The notes under the pieces were generated by a model, which was not told the DNA's origin, did no database searches, and worked only from the letters and a program-made list of their open reading frames with translations. Shown here one piece after another: positions 8,559 to 16,306 of a stretch of DNA of 64,000 bases. Origin of the DNA: Pedobacter psychrophilus (GTDB lineage: Bacteria > Bacteroidota > Bacteroidia > Sphingobacteriales > Sphingobacteriaceae); assembly GCF_001652725.1 (NCBI RefSeq), contig NZ_LWHJ01000022.1, forward strand, positions 1-64,000. The letters are read 5' to 3'. Numbering within the stretch: the stretch's first letter is position 1; every line of letters begins with the position of its first letter. The position numbers and the translations under genes are program-made.

Positions 8559-9567
8559 AAAAGGAATTCTATTGGTAAATCTGGGCACTCCAGATAGTCC
8601 ATCTACTGCTGATGTAAGAAAATATCTGGACGAATTTTTAATGGACGAACGTGTAATTGATATCAATGCAATTGGTCGTACATTATTGGTTAAAGGAATT
8701 ATCGTTCCGTTTCGTGGACCAAAATCTGCTAAAATTTATAAAGAAATCTGGACAGACGCAGGTTCGCCTTTGTTAATAAATGGAAACAAAGTACATGAAG
8801 AAATTACAAAAAAATTAGGAGATGATTACATGGTAGAATTGGCCATGCGCTACCAAACTCCATCCATTCCAGATGCTTTAGAAAGATTTAAACAAGCTAA
8901 AGTTGATAGCATAAAAGTAGTTCCTTTATTTCCTCAATATGCTTCTGCATCTACAGGTTCTGTACATCAATTGGTAATGGAAATTGTAAGCAAATGGCAG
9001 GCAATCCCTCCAATTAGTTTCGTAAATAGTTATTATGATCATCCTGGAATGATTAAGGTTTTTGCAGATAATGCTCGTAAACATCTAGATCAAAAATGGG
9101 ATCATATTTTATTCAGTTTCCACGGCATCCCACAAAGGCAAATGAGAAAAGCAGATGTTTCTGGCGAGCATTGCTTAAAAGTAGAAAACTGTTGCAGTGT
9201 GCTAACAGAAAATAATAAATACTGCTATTCGGCACAATGCCACCAAACCGCTAGATTAATTTCTGACGAATTAGGTTTAAAAAAGGAAGATTTTACCATT
9301 TGCTATCAATCCCGTTTAGGAAATGATCCCTGGATGAAACCTTATACCTCAGATATTTTAAAAGAATTAGCTGCAAAAGGAGCAAAGCGTTTACTGGTTT
9401 TATGTCCCGCTTTTGTGTCTGATTGTTTAGAAACTTTGTATGAAATTAGTTTTGAATACCAAGAAGAATTTGTGGAATTAGGAGGAGAAAAAATACAATT
9501 GGTAGAAAGCTTGAATGATAATCCAGCCTGGATTGATGCGTTAGAGGATATTATTTTGAATAAATAA
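8551..9567 (+). CDS. hemH: Ferrochelatase HemH
   Basis: Inserts Fe2+ into protoporphyrin IX to form protoheme; 338 aa. The N-terminal LLVNLGTPDSP signature and the catalytic His191 in FSFHGIPQR are present, as is the later SRLGNDPWMKP region. A cysteine-rich stretch (Cys208, 214, 215, 225, 230) lies just after the active-site His. Some ferrochelatases bind a [2Fe-2S] cluster, and this stretch may bind metal, but the ligands are not proven. The start codon lies inside the end of crtW (8-bp overlap), so translation is probably coupled. A strong hairpin follows the stop. Confidence 0.95.
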   Translation: MGKKGILLVNLGTPDSPSTADVRKYLDEFLMDERVIDINAIGRTLLVKGIIVPFRGPKSAKIYKEIWTDAGSPLLINGNKVHEEITKKLGDDYMVELAMRYQTPSIPDALERFKQAKVDSIKVVPLFPQYASASTGSVHQLVMEIVSKWQAIPPISFVNSYYDHPGMIKVFADNARKHLDQKWDHILFSFHGIPQRQMRKADVSGEHCLKVENCCSVLTENNKYCYSAQCHQTARLISDELGLKKEDFTICYQSRLGNDPWMKPYTSDILKELAAKGAKRLLVLCPAFVSDCLETLYEISFEYQEEFVELGGEKIQLVESLNDNPAWIDALEDIILNK

Positions 9568-9570
9568 TTA

Positions 9571-9609
9571 AAAGCCGTCCGAATCTTGATTTAAGATTCA
9601 GACGGCTTT
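9571..9609. terminator. Bidirectional terminator between hemH and the SDR gene
   Basis: AAAGCCGTC and GAATCTT (9571-9587) pair with AAGATTC and GACGGCTTT (9593-9609), with one mismatch and a 5-base loop. It ends the plus-strand carotenoid/heme cluster and the minus-strand reductase gene. Confidence 0.85.
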
Positions 9610-9631
9610 CTCTAAACTTAAATGAAGACGT

Positions 9632-10507
9632 TTAACTCCCCTTTGTTCCTCTTATCATTTTCTCCAATCCATCCCACATTTCATCGGTTACAACTTCTAA
9701 ACCATTTAATTGACCGGCACCTTGCAACCATTCGCCGCCATCAATGGTAATCACTTCTCCGTTTATATAACCAGAAAAATCCGACAATAAGTAAGAAGCT
9801 AAGTTGGCTAATTCTTGATGGTGTCCAACTCTTTTAAGTGGGACACGATTTTTAAAATCAAATTTTTCAGCTAAATCTCCTGGCAATAACCTATCCCAGG
9901 CACCTTTTGTAGGGAAAGGTCCGGGTGCAATTGCATTACACCGTATTTGATAATGTCCCCATTCAGCGGCTAACGACCTTGTCATCGCTAATACGCCTCC
10001 TTTTGCACAAGCAGATGGCACAACATAGCCTGAACCAGTAAAAGCATAAGTGGTAACTATATTTAAAATGCTTGCAGGTTGTTTTTCTTTAATCCAATGT
10101 TTACCAAAAGCCAAAGTACAATTAACTGTTCCTTTTAAAACGATATCTATAATGGTGCTGAAAGCATTTGCCGAAAGGCGTTCTGTTGGCGAAATGAAAT
10201 TTCCTGCCGCATTATTTAACAAACCATCTACACTTTTAAATCTTGCTAAAGTTTCCTTTAAAACGTTATCTACTTGGTCGGCATCACGTACATCGCAGGC
10301 AACTGCTAAAACCTTTCCACCCGTTTTTTCTTCTAATTCAGCAGCGGTTTTTTGCAAAACATCCAATTTACGCGAGGTAATGACAACGTTTGCCCCTAAC
10401 TCTAATAAATAAGTGCTCATTGCTTTTCCCAAGCCAGTTCCGCCGCCAGTAACTACGTAAGTTTTATCTTTTAAGGCATTATCCCTTAACATTGGTTGGT
10501 TATACAT
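9632..10507 (-). CDS. SDR-family 2,4-dienoyl-CoA reductase-like protein (DECR type)
   Basis: Short-chain dehydrogenase/reductase of 291 aa. The NADP(H) motif TGGGTGLG is at residues 20-27, and NNAAGNF and an APGPF segment are present. The classical YxxxK motif is absent: the site reads VVPSACAKGG, with Ser in the Tyr position. This is the hallmark of mammalian mitochondrial and peroxisomal 2,4-dienoyl-CoA reductases, as are AAEWGHY and the following PGP. It probably reduces 2,4-dienoyl-CoA during oxidation of unsaturated fatty acids in the cytoplasm. It is monocistronic; the ATG at 10507 is used, with a second Met at codon 6 as an alternative. Confidence 0.82.
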   Translation of the reverse strand: MYNQPMLRDNALKDKTYVVTGGGTGLGKAMSTYLLELGANVVITSRKLDVLQKTAAELEEKTGGKVLAVACDVRDADQVDNVLKETLARFKSVDGLLNNAAGNFISPTERLSANAFSTIIDIVLKGTVNCTLAFGKHWIKEKQPASILNIVTTYAFTGSGYVVPSACAKGGVLAMTRSLAAEWGHYQIRCNAIAPGPFPTKGAWDRLLPGDLAEKFDFKNRVPLKRVGHHQELANLASYLLSDFSGYINGEVITIDGGEWLQGAGQLNGLEVVTDEMWDGLEKMIRGTKGS

Positions 10508-10674
10508 GATGTTTATTTTATGATTAATAATTGGTTTCTGGTATTGAAATCAGATTGAAAATATACGAATAATAATATTGTTTATTGATTTGTGATCATG
10601 AAAAACAAGAAAAGATTTCTGGATAATTTAATTGTTTTTAACCAGTGTAAAGCCCTAATGCAAAAAAACTATAT

Positions 10675-10702
10675 GACTTACGTTTTTTAAAAATCGTAAG
10701 TC
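10675..10702. repeat. GACTTACG hairpin, copy 1
   Basis: GACTTACG (10675-10682) pairs with CGTAAGTC (10695-10702) around a 12-base AT-rich loop. A longer relative is at 10866-10898. Confidence 0.7.
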
Positions 10703-10727
10703 TTAAAGTATTAAATTCTCTGCTTTC

Positions 10728-10830
10728 CGTCATGTCGAGGAAACGAGACATCTCATTAGCAAGGTTGCCATTCTACCTAATTCTTATTTGTGAGAGGTTC
10801 TCTCCGCTAGCTAGCGGATCGACATGATGG
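10728..10830. repeat. About 103-bp imperfect palindromic repeat
   Basis: The ends CCGTCATGTCGA (10728-10739) and TCGACATGATGG (10819-10830) are inverted copies with one mismatch. Internal GAGACATCTC and GAGAGGTTCTCTC segments add secondary structure. Elements with these GTCATxTCGA ends are common between genes in Bacteroidota. The 16-bp palindrome TCCGCTAGCTAGCGGA sits at 10803-10818, just inside one end. Confidence 0.7.
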
Positions 10831-10865
10831 TTTTTTTATCCTGAAACCTTGGTTAAAATAGGAAC

Positions 10866-10898
10866 AGACTTACGAAGTTTTTAAAACTTCGTAAGTCT
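10866..10898. repeat. GACTTACG hairpin, copy 2
   Basis: A perfect 15-bp stem (10866-10880 with 10884-10898) around a 3-base loop, lying 13 bp beyond the glucosidase stop codon. It may act as a transcript end. No T-run follows on the minus strand, so it is listed as a repeat. Confidence 0.75.
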
Positions 10899-10911
10899 TA
10901 ACATGTATAAA

Positions 10912-13506
10912 TTAAATCAATAAAGCAACCAAACCTGTCCATCCGGTTTGATGGCTCGCACCTAAACCTTTGCCATTATCACCATTAAAATATTCGTGAA
11001 AAACAATATAATCTTTAAAATGTGGGTCTTCCTGCAATTTTTTGTTATCACCAAAAACAGCCCTATTTCCATTTTTATCTTTTAGGAATATAGAAGTTAA
11101 TCGTTTAGCTACCTGGTTTGCAGCATCTTCAATAGTAGCGTAATTACCAGAGTTGGTAGGCATCTCAATTTTAAAATCATCTCCATAGTAATCGTGAAAA
11201 CGATGCATGGATTCTATTAATAAATAGTTTACAGGCATCCAGATAGGGCCACGCCAATTACTATTACCGCCAAACATACCTGTATCGCTTTCTGCAGGAG
11301 TATATTTTACATTAAAAGTCTCGTTTTCAATCTCAATCTCGAATGGGTTTTCTTCATAAATTTTAGAGATAGAACGAATTCCGAAATCTGATAAAAACTC
11401 ATTTTCATCCAACATGCGTCGCAATAGGCATTTCATTCTATGCCCACGTAACAAACTCAATAATTGCATGTTACTGTTTCCATCTTGCCCAACCCATTTA
11501 CTAACTAATGACGCTAAATCTGGTCTTTTTTGTGTAAACCATTCAATATGAGATACTAAGCCGGGAAGTTTCTCCCAATTATTTTCCTCTATTACTTCTA
11601 CAGCGATAAGAGGCAATAAACCCACTAAAGTTCTTAATCTTAATCGTTTCCAATTGCCATCATCGGTGTGCAACATATCATAATAAAAACCATCTTCCTC
11701 GTCCCAAAGTCCAGCACCTTCTGTATTATTCATATTAGCCATTGCACCCGCTATATAAAAGAAATGTTCAGAAAACTTGACGGCCATATCTTCATAAACG
11801 GGGTGATGATAAGAAATTTCCATCGCTATGCGCATCATGCTAAGTGCATACATAGCCATCCAACTTGTGCCATCAGATTGCTCTAAAACTCCGCCACCCG
11901 GCATTGGTTTACTTCGGTCAAAAACCCCTATATTATCTAAACCTAAAAAACCGCCCTCAAAAATATTGTTGCCTTCTGTATCTTTTCTATTTACCCACCA
12001 ATTAAAATTTAGGATCAGTTTATGAAAAACCTTTTGTAAAAATTCTATATCTCCTTTGCCTGTTTGCTCTTTTTCCATCTGATAAATTTTCCAGGCGGCA
12101 AGGGAATGTACAGGTGGGTTTACATCGCTAAAATTCCATTCATAAGCAGGCATCTGTCCGTTTGGATGCATGTAGCGCTCCATAATAAATAACAATACTT
12201 GGTCCTTTGCAAAGCCAACATCTATACTTGCCAATGGGATACAGTGGAAGGCTAAATCCCATGCTGCAAACCAAGGATATTCCCAATTATCGGGCATAGA
12301 TATAATATCAGCTGCCATTACATGCTTCCAATCAAAGTTTCTCCCATGTTGGTGACTTTCTGAAGGTGTGGGTTCGCCTTTGTCTCCTTCTAACCAGTTT
12401 TTAACATAGTAATAATAAAACTGCTTACTCCATAGCATCCCTGCCCAGGCTTGGCGTTGCACCAATTTTTCGTCCTCACTTTTTTCGCCATGTTTCTCGT
12501 TGTAGAATTCATCGGCGAAAGCCAATTGTTGCTTATAGATTTTATCGAAATCTTTAAAAGGAGCTTCTGTTTTTTTATCGGTTAAGCGTAGTCTAATAGT
12601 CACGCTATTTTTCCCCAAGATTTCTTTTTGATAATATATTGCTGCTTTTGAACCGCTTTGCTGCGGACTTACTGCTTTTTTATTCCCATTAACCACAAAC
12701 TCATGTATGCCATCTTTAACATAGGAAACTTGATTATCTATTCCGTATAATCTCTTATCATTGCTTTCATTTTCTGTAAATAAAAATGTTGCTTCTTCTT
12801 CCAAATAACAATAATAATTTTCCAATTTTTTGCTTTGGAGTAATAGAACATTGCTGTCCATTGTAGAAATAGTTGGCTTGTCTGCTTCGCTCCATTCTAA
12901 TGTATTTCTAAACCAAAGGGTGGGTAAAAAATGTAAATTAGCTTTTTTGCTTCCTCTATTATGTATGGTATATTGTATTAAAATATCGTTCTCACTATTT
13001 TTAACATATTCTGTAAAAACGTCAAAATATTTATCCTCATCAAAAATGCCTGTATCAATTAGTTCATATTCTGGATCTTGTTTTCCTCTTTTTTGGTTTT
13101 CTTTTAATAGTTTTTCATAAGGAAATTTTGTTTGTGGATATTTGTACAAAAACTTCATATAGCTATGTGAAGGCACATTATCCAAATAATAATACATTTC
13201 CTTAACGTCCTCGCCATGGTTTCCTTCGTTATTGGTTAATCCAAAAAGACGTTCTTTTAAAATATCGTCTTCGCCATTCCAGTAAGAGGTAGCTAAACAT
13301 AAAAACTGATTATCGTCGCTTAAACCTCCAATTCCATCTTCGCCCCAGCGGTAAGTTTTACTTCTCGCCATGTCATGAGTGATATAATCCCAAGCATCAC
13401 CATTTTCGCTATAATCTTCACGAACTGTTCCCCATTGCCTTTCTGATAAATAAGGGCCCCATTTACGCCAAGTTTGAGGATTTTTAAGCTTTTCAGTTTC
13501 TTTCAT
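10912..13506 (-). CDS. GH63-type glucosidase (MGH1-like)
   Basis: Large cytoplasmic glycosidase of 864 aa without a signal peptide. It resembles the bacterial branch of the mannosyl-oligosaccharide glucosidase family (GH63, (alpha/alpha)6 barrel). Supporting segments are the N-terminal RQWGTVREDYS and WGEDGI, then YPWFAAWDLAFHCIPLA at the centre, which carries the probable general acid Asp. Further on are EQSDGTSWMAMYAL and RGPIWMPVNYL, typical of the barrel. It probably removes glucose from alpha-glucosides, but the substrate is unknown. It stands alone, with a hairpin 13 bp past the stop and a divergent symporter operon upstream. Confidence 0.85.
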   Translation of the reverse strand: MKETEKLKNPQTWRKWGPYLSERQWGTVREDYSENGDAWDYITHDMARSKTYRWGEDGIGGLSDDNQFLCLATSYWNGEDDILKERLFGLTNNEGNHGEDVKEMYYYLDNVPSHSYMKFLYKYPQTKFPYEKLLKENQKRGKQDPEYELIDTGIFDEDKYFDVFTEYVKNSENDILIQYTIHNRGSKKANLHFLPTLWFRNTLEWSEADKPTISTMDSNVLLLQSKKLENYYCYLEEEATFLFTENESNDKRLYGIDNQVSYVKDGIHEFVVNGNKKAVSPQQSGSKAAIYYQKEILGKNSVTIRLRLTDKKTEAPFKDFDKIYKQQLAFADEFYNEKHGEKSEDEKLVQRQAWAGMLWSKQFYYYYVKNWLEGDKGEPTPSESHQHGRNFDWKHVMAADIISMPDNWEYPWFAAWDLAFHCIPLASIDVGFAKDQVLLFIMERYMHPNGQMPAYEWNFSDVNPPVHSLAAWKIYQMEKEQTGKGDIEFLQKVFHKLILNFNWWVNRKDTEGNNIFEGGFLGLDNIGVFDRSKPMPGGGVLEQSDGTSWMAMYALSMMRIAMEISYHHPVYEDMAVKFSEHFFYIAGAMANMNNTEGAGLWDEEDGFYYDMLHTDDGNWKRLRLRTLVGLLPLIAVEVIEENNWEKLPGLVSHIEWFTQKRPDLASLVSKWVGQDGNSNMQLLSLLRGHRMKCLLRRMLDENEFLSDFGIRSISKIYEENPFEIEIENETFNVKYTPAESDTGMFGGNSNWRGPIWMPVNYLLIESMHRFHDYYGDDFKIEMPTNSGNYATIEDAANQVAKRLTSIFLKDKNGNRAVFGDNKKLQEDPHFKDYIVFHEYFNGDNGKGLGASHQTGWTGLVALLI

Positions 13507-13655
13507 GAGGTAAATTTTGAATAGTAATTAATTTTGAATTAGTGAATGATAGAAGGATTGAATGTTATTAAATTTCGAATTAATGAATGATAGGATGATT
13601 GAATTTATGTGAAGTTTTAGTGTTTGATATTTGAATCATTCATCTTTAAAGATAT

Positions 13656-13724
13656 TTATTCAATCCTTCAAAATTCATTCCTTCAGTAATTATTTTATTC
13701 AATCCTTCAAAATTCATTCCTTCA
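13656..13724. repeat. 30-bp direct repeat, two copies
   Basis: The same 30 bases occur at 13656-13685 and 13695-13724. The motif, which alternates ATTCAATCC and TTCAAAATTC, is echoed in degenerate or inverted form at about 13535-13600 and 28095-28150. It lies in the 272-bp divergent gap between the glucosidase and the symporter operon. Confidence 0.75.
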
Positions 13725-13751
13725 ATCATTAAACAGAATAAATATTTTGAT

Positions 13752-13759
13752 TAAATTTG
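13752..13759 (+). promoter_or_regulatory. Candidate -7 element for the symporter operon
   Basis: TAAATTTG followed by CAC is a full match to TAnnTTTG. It ends 19 bp before the ATG at 13779, good spacing for a Bacteroidota promoter serving the three-gene operon. Confidence 0.5.
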
Positions 13760-13778
13760 CACAAAAGGATAAAACACT

Positions 13779-13955
13779 ATGGAAGATAAAATAGATTTTC
13801 AAGACTACAATTGGGTATATTATGTTATTGGTTTAGTTTGTGGTGCTTTAACGGGTTTGGCAGTTGGCCAAGTGATTATTGGGGCAATATTAGGCTTGTT
13901 AACTGGCGGACTTTTCCAGTATTTGATTAATAAAAGCCGTGAAGGAGTTCAGTAA
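13779..13955 (+). CDS. Small membrane protein, 58 aa
   Basis: An open frame from ATG 13779 to TAA 13955 encodes MEDKIDFQDYNWVYYVIG followed by a Gly/Ala/Leu-rich stretch with two short hydrophobic segments, ending in NKSREGVQ. The GxxxG-like glycine spacing (GALTGLAVG, GAILGLLTGG) resembles a helical hairpin in the membrane. It has a good -7 element upstream, and its end overlaps the next small gene by 17 bp, so it is probably the first gene of the symporter operon. I do not recognise the family. The role is unknown, but conservation of membrane topology next to a transporter would fit an accessory protein. Confidence 0.6.
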   Translation: MEDKIDFQDYNWVYYVIGLVCGALTGLAVGQVIIGAILGLLTGGLFQYLINKSREGVQ

Positions 13956-14067
13956 GCAAGAACTTCCACCGTTTATAAAGAGTTGGAACCAATTTTACTT
14001 GATTGTTTTATGTTGGTTAGTTGTACTCATCTTAATTTTTAGCTTAATTACTTACCGTTTTTCATGA
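13939..14067 (+). CDS. Small single-pass membrane protein coupled to symporter, 42 aa
   Basis: The frame runs from GTG 13939 to TGA 14067. The product has a polar N-terminus (KEFSKQELPPFIKSWNQFY), one strong transmembrane helix and a short TYRFS tail. Its stop overlaps the symporter start as ATGA, and its 5' end overlaps the 58-aa gene, so all three genes appear translationally coupled. Small companions of this shape precede some sodium/solute symporters, as the small subunits of other sodium symporters do. I infer an assembly or accessory role. The GTG start is the only plausible initiator in frame. Confidence 0.6.
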   Translation: MKEFSKQELPPFIKSWNQFYLIVLCWLVVLILIFSLITYRFS

Positions 14068-15758
14068 GTTGGATAGACTGGATTGTACTTTCTTGTACCA
14101 TTTTGTTTATCGTGATTTATGGAATTTATAAAAGTCGGGGTCAAAAAAATATAGACGGTTATTTACTTGGCGACCGTTCTATGCCTTGGTATAGCGTGGG
14201 TTTATCTGTTATGGCAACCCAGGCAAGTGCCATCACTTTCCTTTCTGCTCCGGGTTTGGCTTATGCCGATGGAATGCGATTTGTGCAGTTTTACTTTGGG
14301 CTGCCGCTTGCCATGATTATCCTCTGCATCACCTTTGTCCCTATTTACCATAAACTTAAAGTTTATACCGCTTACGAGTTTTTAGAACAACGGTTCGATT
14401 TAAAAACCAGGGCGTTAACAGCTTTTTTGTTTTTAATTCAACGCGGACTTTCTACAGGGATTACAATTTATGCACCTTCCATTATTTTATCAACCATCTT
14501 AAACATCGATACCACTTATACCACCTTATTTATAGGCAGCGTAGTAGTTTTATATACGGTTTATGGAGGCACAAAAGCAGTTTCTTATACCCAAATGCTG
14601 CAAATGAGCATTATATTTTCAGGGTTATTTTTTGCCGGGTTTGTAGTGGTTAGTATATTGCCACAAAATGTTTTTTTTGTAAAAGCTTTAGATATTGCCG
14701 GCAAAATGGACAAAATGAACGTAATAGACTGGACCTTTGATTTAGATAATAAATACACCGTTTGGACAGGAATTATTGGAGGTTTGTTTTTACAATTATC
14801 TTATTTCGGTACCGATCAATCTCAGGTTGGGCGTTACTTAACAGGGAGTTCTGTTGGGCAAAGTAGAATAGGTTTATTGATGAACGCCATGTTAAAAATA
14901 CCCATGCAGTTTTTAATTTTATTAATTGGGATATTGGTTTTCGCGTTTTATCAATATGAAAAACCACCTGTTTTTTTTAATAGCGTAGAGTTAAATAAGA
15001 TTGAAAATTCTAGCTATAAAGCAGAGTTTAAAGAAAAGCAAAAAAGTTTTGATCTGGCTTTCACCGATAAAAAGACAAAAGTAATCGCTTTAGAATATGC
15101 GCTTAGCAACAAAAAAAATGTTGCAGATGCGAGTGCTGAGGTTAAAGAAGCTAATAACAACCTTCAGCTAAAAAGGGCCGAAGCTTTGGCTGTGATGAAA
15201 AAGAATGACAAAGATGCCGATTTAGACGATACCAATTATGTTTTTCTTTCTTTCGTTACCAAATATCTTCCTAAAGGATTAGTTGGGTTATTGATAGCTA
15301 TTGTTTGCATGGCTTCTATGGGTTCTACTGCGAGCGCATTAAATTCTCTGGCTTCTACAACTTCCGTAGATATTTATAAAAGACTCATTAATAAAACAGG
15401 AAGCGACTCAAAATACTTGAACATCAGTAAACTCACCACATTGTTTTGGGGAATCGTTAGCATTACCATGGCTCTTTTTGCCAGTAAATTAGGAAATTTA
15501 TTAGAGGCCGTGAATATATTAGGTTCTTTATTTTATGGTACTATCTTAGGTGTTTTCTTAGTTGCTTTTTACGTAAAATTTGTTGGAGGGAAAGCTGTTT
15601 TTTATGCTGCCTTATTAACAGAAGTCTTTGTTTTTATAGCCTATAAATTTGATTGGATGGCTTATTTGTGGTTAAATTTATTTGGGTGTGTTTTGGTGAT
15701 TGGATTTGGGTTGGTTTTGGAAAGGGTTTTGGGGAAATTTGATACTGATAAAGCTTAA
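14064..15758 (+). CDS. Sodium:solute symporter family protein
   Basis: SSS-family (LeuT-fold) transporter of 564 aa with about 13 hydrophobic helices; it uses the sodium gradient to import an organic solute across the inner membrane. Family signatures include GYLLGDRSMPWYSVGLSVMATQ near the N-terminus, the VYGGTKAVSYTQMLQM region, and SMGSTASALNSLASTTSVD in the second half. A long charged loop (roughly residues 305-390, rich in Lys, Glu and Asp) is inserted between helices and is longer than in typical members. The substrate cannot be told from sequence. It starts at an ATGA overlap with the 42-aa gene. A repeat array lies downstream. Confidence 0.88.
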   Translation: MSWIDWIVLSCTILFIVIYGIYKSRGQKNIDGYLLGDRSMPWYSVGLSVMATQASAITFLSAPGLAYADGMRFVQFYFGLPLAMIILCITFVPIYHKLKVYTAYEFLEQRFDLKTRALTAFLFLIQRGLSTGITIYAPSIILSTILNIDTTYTTLFIGSVVVLYTVYGGTKAVSYTQMLQMSIIFSGLFFAGFVVVSILPQNVFFVKALDIAGKMDKMNVIDWTFDLDNKYTVWTGIIGGLFLQLSYFGTDQSQVGRYLTGSSVGQSRIGLLMNAMLKIPMQFLILLIGILVFAFYQYEKPPVFFNSVELNKIENSSYKAEFKEKQKSFDLAFTDKKTKVIALEYALSNKKNVADASAEVKEANNNLQLKRAEALAVMKKNDKDADLDDTNYVFLSFVTKYLPKGLVGLLIAIVCMASMGSTASALNSLASTTSVDIYKRLINKTGSDSKYLNISKLTTLFWGIVSITMALFASKLGNLLEAVNILGSLFYGTILGVFLVAFYVKFVGGKAVFYAALLTEVFVFIAYKFDWMAYLWLNLFGCVLVIGFGLVLERVLGKFDTDKA

Positions 15759-15845
15759 CATTGAAAAATTGAGCAAAATTTTATAATATAGACTAAAAGA
15801 ATTATTTTTTATTAACACAAAGTCTCTATAACCTCTTTCCACCTC

Positions 15846-16215
15846 GGTCTGTGTCCTCACAGACAGAATTTAACTGATATATCCATGAGCTTAGAGAGTT
15901 GCTTTAATATCATGTTTATATATTCTTAACCAAACAAAAATTAAGTAACCTTTAGTTACGAATTTCGGTCTGTGAGGACACAGACGAGGATAAAAAACTT
16001 GAAGATTTGTTTCTAAATCATGTTTATATATTCTTAACCAAACAAAAATTAAGTATCCTTTAGTTAAGAATTTCGGTCTGTGAGGACACAGACCGAGGAC
16101 AAAAAACTTGAAAATTTTTTCTAAATATCATGTTTATACATTCTTAACCAAACAAAAATTAAATAGTCAAATAGTTTGGAATTTCATTCTGTGAGGACAC
16201 AGACCGAGGATAAAA
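15846..16215. repeat. Tandem array of 108-110 bp hairpin units
   Basis: Units begin at ATCATG 15909, 16017 and 16127. Each has a shared AT-rich half (TTCTTAACCAAACAAAAATT) and a hairpin. The best hairpin is TCGGTCTGTG-AGGA-CACAGACCGA at 16073-16096, a perfect 10-bp stem. The hairpin is repeated at about 15968-15985 and 16188-16205, and once in inverted orientation at 15846-15864. The array sits between two convergent genes. The units are too long and too few for a CRISPR array. Confidence 0.85.
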
Positions 16216-16252
16216 TATTGAAATTCGCAATTAAAAAAATTATTAAAACAAA

Positions 16253-16283
16253 AAAGCCCTAGATTCTTAGAATCTAGGGCTTT
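16253..16283. terminator. Bidirectional terminator
   Basis: AAAGCCCTAGATTC (16253-16266) pairs perfectly with GAATCTAGGGCTTT (16270-16283) around TTA. It serves the plus-strand symporter and the minus-strand FKBP genes, whose stop is at 16307. Confidence 0.9.
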
Positions 16284-16306
16284 CATGAAAATTAATCAAA
16301 AAATTA

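Larger units (their letters stand above)
10508..10911. other. Repeat-rich intergenic region without a gene
   Basis: No coding sequence is seen. The region is built from a long imperfect palindrome (10728-10830) flanked on each side by a hairpin whose arms read GACTTACG/CGTAAGTC (10675-10702 and 10866-10898). It separates two minus-strand genes. Confidence 0.7.
15759..16306. other. Convergent intergenic region with tandem hairpin repeats
   Basis: No gene is supported here. The 548 bp hold three tandem units of 108-110 bp, an inverted partial unit at the left edge, and a bidirectional terminator at 16253-16283. Confidence 0.75.

Noticed and set aside
10050-10412. A 120-codon plus-strand frame inside the DECR-like gene
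   Set aside because: It is fully antisense to a well-supported enzyme and has no recognisable domain.
15846-16215. Possible CRISPR array
   Set aside because: There are only three units of about 109 bp, the units are similar throughout with no unique spacers, and no cas gene is near.
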